DNA of 64,000 nt from Winogradskyella sediminis (GCF_003387355.1 NZ_QUNH01000001.1:444023-508022), one strand, 5' to 3'; counted from the first letter of the stretch, positions 42,210 through 52,701 are shown. Made by a program: numbers and translations. The notes: generated by a model from the letters alone, not told the origin.

Positions 42210-43619
42210 TTAATTAAAAGGCAATACGTGAGTTGACGTTTTATTGGCGACCAACACACGATTCATATCGTAAAGCATCGTCACATTTCCTGTCGTTTCA
42301 TCTACAGTAAAATCATCTAAACCAAGTTCCATAGGAATAAAACTAGGAATCACAGGCACTGTAAATTCATCTGAAATATTAGGGTTGTTTAACTGTTCGG
42401 TTTGAGACACAGGAAACTTAATACCTAAGTCGTTTGAACGTCTACCCTCACTGATAAAAATCTCTTGACGCATTAAATAAATAAGGTATAATACATCATC
42501 TATATTTTCGGCTGCATCAATAGCCAGATGCGAAACGCTTGTTCCAGAAACAGTGTAAACAGGAATAAGATCTGCTTGTCTATCTAAGACATAACCCGAT
42601 CTAAATTCTTGTCCACTTTCAAAACGAACATCTACCGCTGTGGTTGGGTAATCTTGTCTGTTGGTTCCATTTCTTAATTCCTCGCTATCATCTAAATACA
42701 TCACAGGTCTCGCACTTAGCACATTGTCTATTAAATCATGTAATGTAGCGGTTGCCATTTCCAAATTATTTTCAGCCGTATACGCTTCCGCCAAAATTAA
42801 ATACGCTTCTTCTACTTTAGCAAGAGCCATTGGTTTTTGATCTTCTGCAGCCGTACCTATATCAAAAAATTTAGGGTCTAAAAAGTCTAACCTTGGTAAT
42901 GGTGCAAATCTATTTTCGCTAGCTGTAAACGTGGCATTTTGAATTTCATTAGAAACACCATTGGTGCCATCAAATTCTACAGTAAACAACAAGCTAGTAT
43001 TGCTAATTACAGTTTGAGCAAAAGATTTTGCATTCGCTCTATCTCCTAAACTACGGTACACTCTAGATTTTAATAACTGGTACGCTGAAATGGTTTCAGC
43101 ATCACTTTCGTTTTCAATCGCAAGATCTAAATAACTAAGGCTCGCGTCTAATAATTCGCTTGGCGAATAAGCCTCACCATTACTGTTCATTGGTAAACCC
43201 GTGAAATTTTCACCAGATAATATTAAGGCGTAAGCTTTAGCAAAATAAGCATAAGACCATTGTTGTGCTGTTGCATCTGGATCGCTAGGCAATACCGTTT
43301 CTAAAGCATATTCTGCCATTTCTCTTAAGGCTCCAATTTCAACTTGCATACTATTCCCATCGATATCTGTATAATCAATTTGAGGAATATCATAGACTTT
43401 ATTATAAAGTGTATAATTGTTAAAATAATTATCCGATACCATTTCAGAATTGATGACGATCTCATTCATGGTTAAGGCAAGTTGTCTTTTAATTCCCATA
43501 ATCCAACTCGTTGCAGAGTTAGTATTATCCAAGAAATCCTCTTCGGTAACATTAGGGTTATCGACACATGCGGTAAGTGTCAGAAACAAAACGGTGATGT
43601 ATATATATACTGTTTTCAT
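42210..43619 (-). CDS. SusD/RagB-family nutrient-binding lipoprotein
   Basis: A 469-residue surface lipoprotein (lipobox LTAC, then VDNPNVTEEDFLD). Helical TPR-like segments typical of SusD are seen (YAYFAKAYALILSGENF, LLKSRVYRSLGDRANAKSF, KVEEAYLILAEAYTAENN, LIYLMRQEIFISEGRRSNDLG). It works with the adjoining SusC as the substrate-binding lid of the outer-membrane import complex. It starts 11 bp after the SusC stop. The substrate is unknown, but see the phosphodiesterase gene that follows. Confidence 0.93.
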   Translation of the reverse strand: MKTVYIYITVLFLTLTACVDNPNVTEEDFLDNTNSATSWIMGIKRQLALTMNEIVINSEMVSDNYFNNYTLYNKVYDIPQIDYTDIDGNSMQVEIGALREMAEYALETVLPSDPDATAQQWSYAYFAKAYALILSGENFTGLPMNSNGEAYSPSELLDASLSYLDLAIENESDAETISAYQLLKSRVYRSLGDRANAKSFAQTVISNTSLLFTVEFDGTNGVSNEIQNATFTASENRFAPLPRLDFLDPKFFDIGTAAEDQKPMALAKVEEAYLILAEAYTAENNLEMATATLHDLIDNVLSARPVMYLDDSEELRNGTNRQDYPTTAVDVRFESGQEFRSGYVLDRQADLIPVYTVSGTSVSHLAIDAAENIDDVLYLIYLMRQEIFISEGRRSNDLGIKFPVSQTEQLNNPNISDEFTVPVIPSFIPMELGLDDFTVDETTGNVTMLYDMNRVLVANKTSTHVLPFN

Positions 43620-43630
43620 GTTATTTGTTT

Positions 43631-46600
43631 TTAGAAGTTTATTTTTAATGAGGTTAAAAATTCTCTAGGCGCAGAGTACGTAGCGTAAGAAATACCACCA
43701 GTAGAAGCACCACCTTGACCCGTTGCTGAACCACTAATGGTAGCTTCAGGATCAAATGACGATGCTGTAAAATTGAGTGGATTATTCACACTAAAACCAA
43801 TTAATACGGATTTAATAGTTTTGGTGTTTTTAGGGATATAATTGTAATTTATTCCCATGGTTCTAATTTTTATAAAATCAGTCTTCTCTGTAAATAAGTT
43901 TGTAAAATTCAACCAATTTGAAGTGCCGTTAGCTTCAACCTCAGCAGCTGGTACAATATCATCTGAAGCACCATATAGAAATCTAAACTGTTGATCGAAA
44001 CTATTAGCGTAAGCTCCTTTTTGGTAACTACCATTGGCATAGAAACTGAAGTTCTTATAAGCGAAGTTCATTCCTAGATTACCAAATAAATCTGGAATCG
44101 TAGTCCCTAAATACGATTGTGCCGTTGTAGACTCTAAAACACCATTCTCATCAAAAGTTCCATAGTTTCCTCTAATATAGCCGATAGGATACCCTTCTTC
44201 CACTACCGTTTGAATGGTTCTAGCACTAAATCCATTGATATTAAATGGCGCCACACCTCCGGAATCTACGACTAAGTTATCTAAAGTATTTATAGATACA
44301 TTAAGCGATAAAGTTACATTTTCGGTTTGAATAGGAATAAAGTTGGCGTTTATTTCCCATCCTTTATTTTCGATCTCTCCGATATTGTACAATTGACTAC
44401 TTGCATAGCCACTAGATGGTGTTGGCGGCACGTAGAACAAGGCATCTTTGGTATTTGCATTGTAATAGCCTACCGATAAGTTTACTCTGTTATTAAACAA
44501 GGCTGCGTCTATTCCAACTTCGAAAGTTGTGGTTTTTTCAGGTTTTAAATCCGGATTTCCAGATTGTCCAAAAAAGGCGGCTTGTTCTCCTAAAAAACCA
44601 TCAAAATCTATAGTTCTTTCATTTACAAAAGCAGGTGGTAAATTACCTGCGACACCGTAATTTCCTCGTAATCGTAAAGAATTTATAGCTGTTGCATTTT
44701 CTAACCAAGGTTCTGAGCTTACTAAATAAGACACACCAGCTTTAGGGTAATATTGTGTACCGATATTATCACCAAATGAGGGGTTACGGTCGCCACGAAT
44801 ACCTAAGTCGAAGAACAACTTATCTTTAAACCCTATATTTTCTTGAAAATAGAAACCATAGTTAAGCACTTCTGCTAAATATTCTTCACTTGTTTTTATA
44901 GCCGCATCGCTAATCGTTTCGGCTCCATCTCTAATATTTGTACCAGTGTACTGAATTTGATGATCTGAGTTTCTAAACAACTGGCCACCTAGAGTTGAGA
45001 TAAACGAAAAGTTACCCGTTTCAAATTTATGTTGTGCACTTAATTCTAAAGTAATACCAAAATATTTACGTTCTACATTGGTTATATTGCCTTCGTCTGT
45101 AACACGAGTTTGAGTTGTATGTGATAAGTACTCGTTGGTTTGAATGGTTTGATCGTTCTGAACTCTATAATCGATACCTCCAACAAATTTAGCTTCAAAA
45201 TTATTTACAGGTTTGTAAGCGAAACTTTGAGAGGTTGTAAATCTATTTATTGAAATTTCGTTGTCTTGTAGTTCTTCTGCAGTTTTCACAAAATCTTTAA
45301 TTTCACTAAACTCGGCAGCACTAAGGTCGTCTAACCTATTGTTAAACCCTTTTAAAACCGAAGCACCACTTTCTGCAAACCATAAACCTGTATATCCTCC
45401 TTGATTACCATTTCGGTTTCTGTTGTACGTATTATTCACATAAATAAAAGAACTATTATAGGTTACTTTATCTCCTAATTTCGCTTTAAAACCAGTGCTA
45501 AAATCTATTTTCTTGTTGGCGTTATTTTCTGCAATTTGAGCTCCGGTGTTATCTAAAAAATTTCCAGAAAAACTATAACCAAAACCTTCAGAGTTACCTC
45601 CACTTATACTTAAGTTATATTTTTGATAAGTTCCTGTTTCAAATAATAAGTCTTTAGAGCGATCAAAATAAAGGAAATCTGCAGTTGGCGCTATGATTCC
45701 CATTTGCGTTGAAGCTGTAATTTGTGTTCCTCTAGAGCTTCCTTTTTTGGTAAAAATTTGAATTACTCCGTTCGCGGCATCTGAACCGTATAATGTGGTT
45801 GCGGCTCCACCATTAATGTACTCAATACGCTCTATATTATCCATTGGAATATCTGCGATAGAACTCATAGCAGCACCTTGTGCACTACCACCACCTAAAG
45901 CACTAGTGGTGTTTAAGTTATCCATACGCACACCATCGATATAAAATACTGGTGTTGAACTGAGAAAGGCTGAATTAATACCTCGAGATCTAATTAATGT
46001 AGTTGCTCCCGACTGGCCTCCGGTAAAATTAATCTGCGTATTTGGTAATTTGGTGGCAATCAATTGATCTATACGTTGCGATGGCAAACCGGCTAAATCT
46101 TCAGACTTAAGCACTTCAACATTACTAGATAACCGTTTTCGTTGTACACTAGCACCTTGTCCTGTAATAACAACTTCGTTCAGTGCTGCAAAGTGAGGTT
46201 TTAAATTCACTACAATTTCTAATTGACCATCTAAAGGAAAATCGACGTCTTCGTATCCGATGTAAGTGATTTTTAACATCTTCGTATCCGCAGGAACGGT
46301 AATTGTAAACTGGCCATCATAATCCGTTACAGCACCAATATTATACGCTGTAGCGTAGATATTAGCTCCTAACACAGGCGTATTAGTCTCGTCGTACACC
46401 ACACCTTTTATGGTAATATTCTCTTGATTAATCTTAGAAACCGTTTGGGTTATCGGCTTAACTAAAATGCCATTATCTGTAATTTTAAAATCGATTGGCG
46501 ATTTTTGCTTTAACGTCTTTAACACGGTTTCTAAAGGTTGATTATTGACATTTAAATCAACTTTTGTGTTTTGGTAAAGTGCGTTAGAAATATAAATGAA

Positions 46601-46789
46601 TTTTAAATCTGTTTGTTTTTCAATTAAATTAAACACCTGAATTAAAGACGCTTCTTTTAACTGTAAATTAATAGTGTTAGTATTAATATTATAATGCTCA
46701 ATATTGTATGTTGTATGTGTACTTCCGTAAACATTTAATAAACTTGCCAAGATGATGACAGTACTTAATATGAATTTTTGGTGTTTCAT
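43631..46789 (-). CDS. SusC/RagA TonB-dependent transporter with STN domain
   Basis: A 1052-residue outer-membrane transporter. After a signal peptide comes an STN domain (about 35-115, LIQVFNLIEKQTDLKFIYIS), used to signal to an anti-sigma factor. There follow a carboxypeptidase-like domain (about 125-200, IKGVVYDETNTPVLGANIYATA), the plug (GVNEVVITGQG-like segment, TRSRGINSAFLSSTPVFYIDG) and a 22-strand barrel. Presence of the STN domain together with the neighbouring FecR/sigma genes indicates substrate-induced transcription of its own operon. Confidence 0.95.
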   Translation of the reverse strand: MKHQKFILSTVIILASLLNVYGSTHTTYNIEHYNINTNTINLQLKEASLIQVFNLIEKQTDLKFIYISNALYQNTKVDLNVNNQPLETVLKTLKQKSPIDFKITDNGILVKPITQTVSKINQENITIKGVVYDETNTPVLGANIYATAYNIGAVTDYDGQFTITVPADTKMLKITYIGYEDVDFPLDGQLEIVVNLKPHFAALNEVVITGQGASVQRKRLSSNVEVLKSEDLAGLPSQRIDQLIATKLPNTQINFTGGQSGATTLIRSRGINSAFLSSTPVFYIDGVRMDNLNTTSALGGGSAQGAAMSSIADIPMDNIERIEYINGGAATTLYGSDAANGVIQIFTKKGSSRGTQITASTQMGIIAPTADFLYFDRSKDLLFETGTYQKYNLSISGGNSEGFGYSFSGNFLDNTGAQIAENNANKKIDFSTGFKAKLGDKVTYNSSFIYVNNTYNRNRNGNQGGYTGLWFAESGASVLKGFNNRLDDLSAAEFSEIKDFVKTAEELQDNEISINRFTTSQSFAYKPVNNFEAKFVGGIDYRVQNDQTIQTNEYLSHTTQTRVTDEGNITNVERKYFGITLELSAQHKFETGNFSFISTLGGQLFRNSDHQIQYTGTNIRDGAETISDAAIKTSEEYLAEVLNYGFYFQENIGFKDKLFFDLGIRGDRNPSFGDNIGTQYYPKAGVSYLVSSEPWLENATAINSLRLRGNYGVAGNLPPAFVNERTIDFDGFLGEQAAFFGQSGNPDLKPEKTTTFEVGIDAALFNNRVNLSVGYYNANTKDALFYVPPTPSSGYASSQLYNIGEIENKGWEINANFIPIQTENVTLSLNVSINTLDNLVVDSGGVAPFNINGFSARTIQTVVEEGYPIGYIRGNYGTFDENGVLESTTAQSYLGTTIPDLFGNLGMNFAYKNFSFYANGSYQKGAYANSFDQQFRFLYGASDDIVPAAEVEANGTSNWLNFTNLFTEKTDFIKIRTMGINYNYIPKNTKTIKSVLIGFSVNNPLNFTASSFDPEATISGSATGQGGASTGGISYATYSAPREFLTSLKINF

Positions 46790-46879
46790 AAAGTTGTGAT
46801 TTTTTTATTGTTTAGTTGTGATTGATATAATCTTAAGGGATTAAAAGCATAAGCTAACATTGCTCAATAGTGTATTGTT

Positions 46880-47461
46880 CTACTTTAGCTTGCTTACATT
46901 AGAGCTGATATGCCTGAGGGCTAACCCAATATGATTCTCTACGGTTTTAGGGGTTATGTCTAATAGTTCTGATATTTCTTTGTATTTAAATCCGTCAATT
47001 CTGCTCATTTCAAAAATTTGACGGGTACGTTTTGGTATGGATTCTAAAACATTTTTAATGACATTTTTATTAATTTCTTTTTGTTCGTTAGCAATGATTT
47101 CATCCTCTATACTTGGATATAGGCTACTGCTATTTAACTGGTCGTCGTTTTGTAGTGGTCTTGTTTGGTAATTGTTCTTAATTCTTAGGAGATCGTTTTT
47201 TAGTATCGCATAGATATATGATTTTGGATTTTTAATTTTATTAAGTTGGTCTCGATTAGACCATAATTGAATAAAAACATCGTCTACTTTTTCCTCTATA
47301 ACATGAATGTTAGACTCGAACAAAACACCAAATCTGCACAGTTTGTCATAGTATTTTTTAAAAAACACATCGAGTGCCTTGGTATCACCTTCTTGAATTT
47401 GTTCAAATAGAAAAAGGTCTTCACTTGGGATGATTGAATGACGAATGCTTTTAATCTTCAT
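46880..47461 (-). CDS. ECF sigma factor, FecI-like
   Basis: A 193-residue sigma-70 family protein with region 2 (FFKKYYDKLCRFGVLFES, DVFIQLWSNRDQLN, KSYIYAILKNDLL) and region 4 (RTRQIFEMSRIDGFKYKEIS, ELLDITPKTVENHIGLALRH). It directs RNA polymerase to the SusC/SusD promoter when freed by FecR. Its start overlaps the 3' end of the fecR-like gene by 11 bp. The C-terminal HTH is complete. Confidence 0.92.
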   Translation of the reverse strand: MKIKSIRHSIIPSEDLFLFEQIQEGDTKALDVFFKKYYDKLCRFGVLFESNIHVIEEKVDDVFIQLWSNRDQLNKIKNPKSYIYAILKNDLLRIKNNYQTRPLQNDDQLNSSSLYPSIEDEIIANEQKEINKNVIKNVLESIPKRTRQIFEMSRIDGFKYKEISELLDITPKTVENHIGLALRHISSNVSKLK

Positions 47462-48425
47462 GATTTTGAGTTATTAGATATTCGTTATGATTTACCTTCT
47501 TTATTTCAACATCAGCGATGAATTCTATGGAGTGAATAAATGCCTCTAGATCTTGTTCTTTAAAAGCACCTGTGATCCTTTTTTGATTAATTTCTTCATC
47601 AGTAATCTTGAAGCTTACTCCGTAAAAATTATTTATTTTATATAAGGCGTCTTTGAATATTAAATTATCGAGAATTAACATGTTATCTTTCCACGCTAAA
47701 GTCTTAGTAACATTGAAGTTTCTTTTAGTAACATCCGAGGTTTTGGTGTTATAAATTAGCTCTTCCCTTGGTAATAAATTAAGACTGTTTTGAGACTCTT
47801 TAATGAGGACATTGACCTTACCTCTTTCTAAGGATACCGACTTATTATCTAAGACGGTATTAACGTTAAAAGCGGTTCCTAAAACGGTAATGTTTAAATC
47901 CTCTGTATGGACAACAAACGGAATTTCTTTGTTATGCGTAACGTCAAAATACGCCTCTCCTTTGACGTAAACCTGACGCTTAATATTAAAATCTGAGTTG
48001 TATTGGATTTCGCTAGATGCATTTAAAATCACCAAACTACTATCGGGAAGATATACAGTTTGTCGCTGTCCTTTACTTGTAGTGACTTGGTTTGTATAGC
48101 TTAATTCATCGGAATGCGAAAAGTAACCGTAGGCTAAACAAAGTACAACACATGCCGCCAAACTATAGGCAACCCGACGTATAACATTTGGTTTTGAACG
48201 CTGAGTTCTAAGAATATTTTGGGATTCTAATTGTAAGTCTTTTTGCGCTTCATAGGCTTTTAAACTTTCAGGATAGTTATCCCAAATAAGTTTGTAGTTA
48301 TCAAAGGTTGCTTTTAACTCATGATCTAAAGTCAGCTCTATTTCGAATATCGCTTTAGCTGCTGTAGACAATTCCTGCGTTAAATATCGAACGCATTTTC
48401 TTTCATTTTTAGTCATTTCCGTCAT
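47451..48425 (-). CDS. FecR-family anti-sigma factor
   Basis: A 324-residue inner-membrane regulator with one transmembrane helix (about 82-104, RRVAYSLAACVVLCLAYGYF). A FecR domain follows (about 115-215, TSKGQRQTVYLPDSSLVIL, GEAYFDVTHNKEIPFVVHTE, VLGTAFNVN), and then a DUF4974-like C-terminal domain (NLIFKDALYKINNFYGVSFK) that contacts the STN domain of SusC. The N-terminal cytoplasmic part holds the sigma factor. Here it is the first gene of the operon, in front of the sigma gene, the reverse of the common order. Confidence 0.92.
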   Translation of the reverse strand: MTEMTKNERKCVRYLTQELSTAAKAIFEIELTLDHELKATFDNYKLIWDNYPESLKAYEAQKDLQLESQNILRTQRSKPNVIRRVAYSLAACVVLCLAYGYFSHSDELSYTNQVTTSKGQRQTVYLPDSSLVILNASSEIQYNSDFNIKRQVYVKGEAYFDVTHNKEIPFVVHTEDLNITVLGTAFNVNTVLDNKSVSLERGKVNVLIKESQNSLNLLPREELIYNTKTSDVTKRNFNVTKTLAWKDNMLILDNLIFKDALYKINNFYGVSFKITDEEINQKRITGAFKEQDLEAFIHSIEFIADVEIKKVNHNEYLITQNHED

Positions 48426-48642
48426 GGAGTATTCCCTTTTACTACTATGAGTAGAAAATTAGAAAATACCCTCAGTGATTGACATCAAGAGATTGACAAG
48501 GAATTATTAAGTAATTGTTAATTGCGCAGAATGACCGAGAGTGGTGTTTTAATTATGACGTTTGAAAAATCAGAAAATTGATTCTATTAATAAACTAGCA
48601 AGAAATGAATATCTAAGAAAATTGAAATTAAAAACCATAAAC

Positions 48643-48677
48643 AAAAAAGCTGTACAAAAATAGATTTGCACAGCTTT
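48643..48677 (-). terminator. Intrinsic terminator after the T9SS-exported protein gene
   Basis: AAAGCTGT (48646-48653) pairs with ACAGCTTT (48670-48677). On the - strand the stem is followed by a T tract. The rest of the 316-bp gap 48426-48741 is AT-rich and should hold the FecR-operon promoter, which I cannot pinpoint. Confidence 0.75.
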
Positions 48678-48741
48678 AGTTATGTTGTATTCTCAATCGA
48701 TAATCTAAGATGAGATTACCCAATTGACAAATTATACATCG

Positions 48742-49584
48742 CTATTGTTTCATTAAACGTTTTGTAACGGTATGACCATTTTCATCCGAAATTTTTACAA
48801 GATACATTCCAGAAACAAAATGACTAATATCATAGCTTACTTCACTAGTATTAGGTTTTACATGCATAACTTGCACTCCTAAAATATTATAAATTGAAAC
48901 GTCAGAAATAGAACTATTATCTGTAACTTTTATATTAAAGGTAGACTGTGTTGGATTCGGATAAATTGAAATATTAGTATCCAACTCAAAGCTACTTACG
49001 TGTAAAGGGTTAGCATCCAAAATACGAATCTCATCAATATAGCCAAACATATCTGTATCGTTAAGAATTTGCCCAACCGGATCATTTTCAAAACCCATAT
49101 CAGGATGAATAGATAGTCTATACAAGGTTCCCAAAGTAAACGCTGTTGCTGTTGGATTATCTTTTATTTCAAAAACGATTTCTTGCCATTCCCCAGACGC
49201 TGCAGCATCATATTCATTTAAAGGTCGTACAACTTCATTACCATTATTATCGTCTGCAGTAGCATCAAAACGAATCCCTAAATCTGATTGTGCCGGAAAA
49301 TTAACCATCATACTTAAGTATTTGGTTTCGGTATCGGTTATCGTCAAATCCTCTACATCAACACCAGCAAAAATCCACCACTGCGCACCAGTTCTATTTA
49401 ATTGTAAACAGTTTGATGTAGTGTTCAATCCGGTCATATTCGGATTAGCGACAACAGCAGCGGTTATACCACCTCCTGTATTGAGCAAGGCATCAGAACC
49501 AGCCTCAAAATCGTTAACTAATGTTTGTCCGAACGATGCAAATGCAGTACCCAATGACAAACCTAAAAGTAAAAGTTTTTTCAT
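48742..49584 (-). CDS. T9SS-exported protein with carbohydrate-binding-like fold
   Basis: A 280-residue secreted protein with a signal peptide (ending FGQ). It has an N-terminal beta-sandwich domain (about 20-190, LVNDFEAGSDALLNTGGG, WWIFAGVDVEDLTI, FGYIDEIRI), similar in form to CBM-type modules, and a C-terminal T9SS type A sorting domain (about 205-280, ISIYPNPTQSTFNIKV ... GMYLVKISDENG). It would be exported and surface-attached through the T9SS. It has no catalytic motif. Its position between two nutrient operons suggests a glycan-binding role (inference). Confidence 0.8.
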   Translation of the reverse strand: MKKLLLLGLSLGTAFASFGQTLVNDFEAGSDALLNTGGGITAAVVANPNMTGLNTTSNCLQLNRTGAQWWIFAGVDVEDLTITDTETKYLSMMVNFPAQSDLGIRFDATADDNNGNEVVRPLNEYDAAASGEWQEIVFEIKDNPTATAFTLGTLYRLSIHPDMGFENDPVGQILNDTDMFGYIDEIRILDANPLHVSSFELDTNISIYPNPTQSTFNIKVTDNSSISDVSIYNILGVQVMHVKPNTSEVSYDISHFVSGMYLVKISDENGHTVTKRLMKQ

Positions 49585-49792
49585 AATGTAATAATTTAGA
49601 TTGTATTAGAATTTATTTAGTTTATTCTGTAGGAAGTTAATAGATTCTATAGCCTTTATAATGGATTATAATAACCACTACATGGACAATATTTCTTTTT
49701 AAAACATTATAAACCAAATTCAAATATCATATCTAACTAACTGATATAATTACACATAAAGCAACTGCAACTCAATATAATAAATAGATTAT

Positions 49793-49857
49793 TTTGTTGT
49801 CACCATCGGTATTATAAAATTTACAAACGGACGATGACAAACAAAACTTAATCCATA
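49793..49857. other. Imperfect inverted repeat in the gap before the GH2-like gene end
   Basis: TTTTGTTGTCACCATCG (about 49793) faces CGATGACAAACAAAA (about 49851) with small mismatches and a 20-base spacer. It lies just beyond the stop codon of the GH2-like gene (- strand). No T tract follows, so a terminator is uncertain. Otherwise nothing is visible in 49585-49866. Confidence 0.4.
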
Positions 49858-49866
49858 ACATTAATA

Positions 49867-52701
49867 CTATTCATCATAAATATCTGTTGTTGAGAAACTA
49901 TCTTTAGTTGCATCTAGCTGAACAGTTTTAAGCGCTTCAAATTCTATAGTTTTTGAAGGATTAAAAGCTTCACTGTTCATATAGTTTAGAAGACTGTGAC
50001 GCAATTGTCTTGCTACAGGTCGTTCATTTAATTTCGACGTTAAATCAATAGAAGAAAAAATTAATTTTCCGTTACCAACCTTAGCTTCAAACACATTTGA
50101 TAAATGATGGTTGGTCACAAAATTATCAATAACTCTAACCAAAGGAGTCACATCCAATGAATCTGTTATAACCGATTTTGAATTGATACATAAATCCCAC
50201 CATTGCCAGTCTGTATGCATACTCGTCGGAAAACTATTAAACGCTTGGTGCTCTTCATCTAACAATACTCCCATTGTTGCAGGCTGGTTTGGAAAATGCA
50301 CAGGACTCCAAAACACAGGTACAAAACGACCTTCAATACCTTCTAAAGTTTTATAATCTGGATTTAATAAAACAGTCTTACCCTGTTTTAAAGCTGCTTC
50401 AGCTTTGGTAAATGATGTCGTCACTAAAATCTGAGATGCCTCTACAGACACATCTTTTGGATATACCCATATGTTCCAACTGTTCTTGTACTTTGTATCT
50501 TTTAAACTTACAGTTACAGTGAGTTGCTGCGCTTCTGACACTTTCACAGGAAAAACTATAGATCCTAAATTGGTGTTGTTACCAATCTTTAAATCCACCT
50601 GATTAAAACTTCCATTTTCTACTTGATTTCCTTTCTGATCCGTAATGGTCCAATCAATAGTCTGATTTGCTTTTTGCTCGTAAAAATTAGCAATTTCAAT
50701 ACTTGCTTCAAACGTTTCTCCAGTTTCATATACAGCTTTTTCAAATCGAATTAGCGGTACTATTTCGCTATTAAACTGACTAAATTCTTCGGCTGAAATT
50801 ACACCTTTAGATTCCCAGAAGGCGTTTAACAATCCTACAAGAGCCGTTCCCTGACCAGGAAAATCTTGAAGCTGTAATAATTGAAACCCATCAAAACTTG
50901 GTGTTTTTAATGCGCGTTCTATCTCTTCTTTGTACAACAGCGCTGCCAATTTACCAGAAGCATGCGTAAAATCTGGCGCCAACTCTAGTAGTCCTTTTTT
51001 CTCTAAATCTTGTTTAACAGCAATAAAATTTAAAGGCTCTAGAAGTCCTGTATATTTTTCAATTTCACTCATATCCGGATACACAGAATATTGTCCTATT
51101 TCATGAGAAATTAAAGGCACCTCTATGTGTGCTGAACCAGAAGTATAATCCGCATTAAAATGTGGAGGTTTTGAGTTAAAGATACCTTGACCTCTAATCC
51201 AACCTTTATCTGTCCATTGTGCAATAAAAAACTCGTCTTCTACTTCAGGGCGTGTTCCTGTTGGCTTTTGAAACGAAAATGCCGTTGTAGCATATAAATG
51301 ACGATTATCTTTTGCTTTTAAATCAGCAACCATATCATTGAGCACACTTATATCGCCTTGCAATTCATTACCCATTGCCATAAAAATAAATGAAGGATGA
51401 TTACCATAATCGTTGATTATTTTTTGTGATTCCTCTTTTAAGAACTCTGTAGTCGCTGCATCTTCACCTACCACTAAACTCCAATGTGGCAATTCTACTT
51501 GAAAATAAAAACCAGCTTCATCTGCCGCTTCAAAAGCCGCTTTTGGCGGGCACCAAGAATGGAAGCGTAAATGGTTAAGACCGTAATCTTTGGCTTGCTT
51601 TATTAATTTTGCCCAATCTGCCTTTGCTGTTGGTGGATATCCTGTAAGTGGAAAAATTACACATTCTAAATTCCCTCTTAAAAAGATACGTTTATCATTT
51701 AGTAATAAATCACCATGTTTAGCACTCACCCATTTATAACCAAAATTAGTGTCAACTTTTCCAGAATTTGTAGTCACCTCAACGTTGTATAAATTAGGAT
51801 TAAATTCATCCCACAGTTCTAAATTATCGGGTCTATCAATTTCGAAAACGACGTTACCATTTTGCATTTTACTGACCTTAACATCTTGATTAAACACATC
51901 TTCTCCTTTTATAGATTTTATAGTACAATGCACAGTTTCACCCGCTTTTATATCTTGCTGAAACGTAACTTTTAACTTACTCAATGCTGAATTAGGATAC
52001 ACTTGCAAATTTTTAGGTTGATTTGTTCCTGAAGCCTTTAACTCAATGTCACCAAGAATACCATTCCACTTTATTTGCGTGTGATTTGTATAGGCATGAG
52101 CCATATCTTGGTTTACCTTATCTGGATATTTTGTACCTGCAACATTGATATTTGGAAACTTGTTAGAGTTATCTATTACAATAGTTAACAAGTGTGTACC
52201 TGGAGTGACGTTGTGATCTAATTCAAACTCATGGTTACCCACTAAACTATTTGCAGAGCCTATTTTCTGTCCATCTAAATACACTGTAGATTCCCAAATA
52301 ATACGCTCTAAACTCAACACCACATTTTGGTCTTTCCATGCACTCGGAATTTCAATCTCTTTTTGATACCAAGCTTTACCAATGTACTGATGCTTTCTTG
52401 TTAAATTAGACATTACATAGTTGTTAATGGCAGGCTCTAGGGTGTTAGGCTTTCCTAAACCAGCATCATCTAAGGTGCCTGGCAATTCTATTTTAGAGCC
52501 TTCAAACTTTGTAGCCGACCAATTTTCTGAAGCTCCAATATTAGTGGAATCTAATTTAACCTCCCAAGTACCAGATAAATCTATATCTGTGATGTTTTCA
52601 TCGTTACAAGACGTTATACTCAACAGTAATGCGAGTAATAAAATAAAACCTCTATTTTTAGTAAGTATGAATTGCTTTTTGTTCAATTGATTTTGAATCA
52701 T
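49867..52701 (-). CDS. GH2-like glycoside hydrolase, lipoprotein
   Basis: A 944-residue lipoprotein (lipobox ITSC, Cys about 32) with the GH2 domain order: sugar-binding sandwich (about 40-225), Ig-like domain (about 230-320) and TIM barrel (about 330-600), followed by further beta-rich domains. The acid/base candidate is E446 in AMGNELQGD and the nucleophile candidate is E534 in SHEIGQYSVYP. It shares long blocks with the other GH2-like protein in this locus (FLRGNLECVIFPLTGYPPT, HLRFHSWCPPKAAF). Which sugar it releases cannot be read from sequence. Confidence 0.85.
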   Translation of the reverse strand: MIQNQLNKKQFILTKNRGFILLLALLLSITSCNDENITDIDLSGTWEVKLDSTNIGASENWSATKFEGSKIELPGTLDDAGLGKPNTLEPAINNYVMSNLTRKHQYIGKAWYQKEIEIPSAWKDQNVVLSLERIIWESTVYLDGQKIGSANSLVGNHEFELDHNVTPGTHLLTIVIDNSNKFPNINVAGTKYPDKVNQDMAHAYTNHTQIKWNGILGDIELKASGTNQPKNLQVYPNSALSKLKVTFQQDIKAGETVHCTIKSIKGEDVFNQDVKVSKMQNGNVVFEIDRPDNLELWDEFNPNLYNVEVTTNSGKVDTNFGYKWVSAKHGDLLLNDKRIFLRGNLECVIFPLTGYPPTAKADWAKLIKQAKDYGLNHLRFHSWCPPKAAFEAADEAGFYFQVELPHWSLVVGEDAATTEFLKEESQKIINDYGNHPSFIFMAMGNELQGDISVLNDMVADLKAKDNRHLYATTAFSFQKPTGTRPEVEDEFFIAQWTDKGWIRGQGIFNSKPPHFNADYTSGSAHIEVPLISHEIGQYSVYPDMSEIEKYTGLLEPLNFIAVKQDLEKKGLLELAPDFTHASGKLAALLYKEEIERALKTPSFDGFQLLQLQDFPGQGTALVGLLNAFWESKGVISAEEFSQFNSEIVPLIRFEKAVYETGETFEASIEIANFYEQKANQTIDWTITDQKGNQVENGSFNQVDLKIGNNTNLGSIVFPVKVSEAQQLTVTVSLKDTKYKNSWNIWVYPKDVSVEASQILVTTSFTKAEAALKQGKTVLLNPDYKTLEGIEGRFVPVFWSPVHFPNQPATMGVLLDEEHQAFNSFPTSMHTDWQWWDLCINSKSVITDSLDVTPLVRVIDNFVTNHHLSNVFEAKVGNGKLIFSSIDLTSKLNERPVARQLRHSLLNYMNSEAFNPSKTIEFEALKTVQLDATKDSFSTTDIYDE

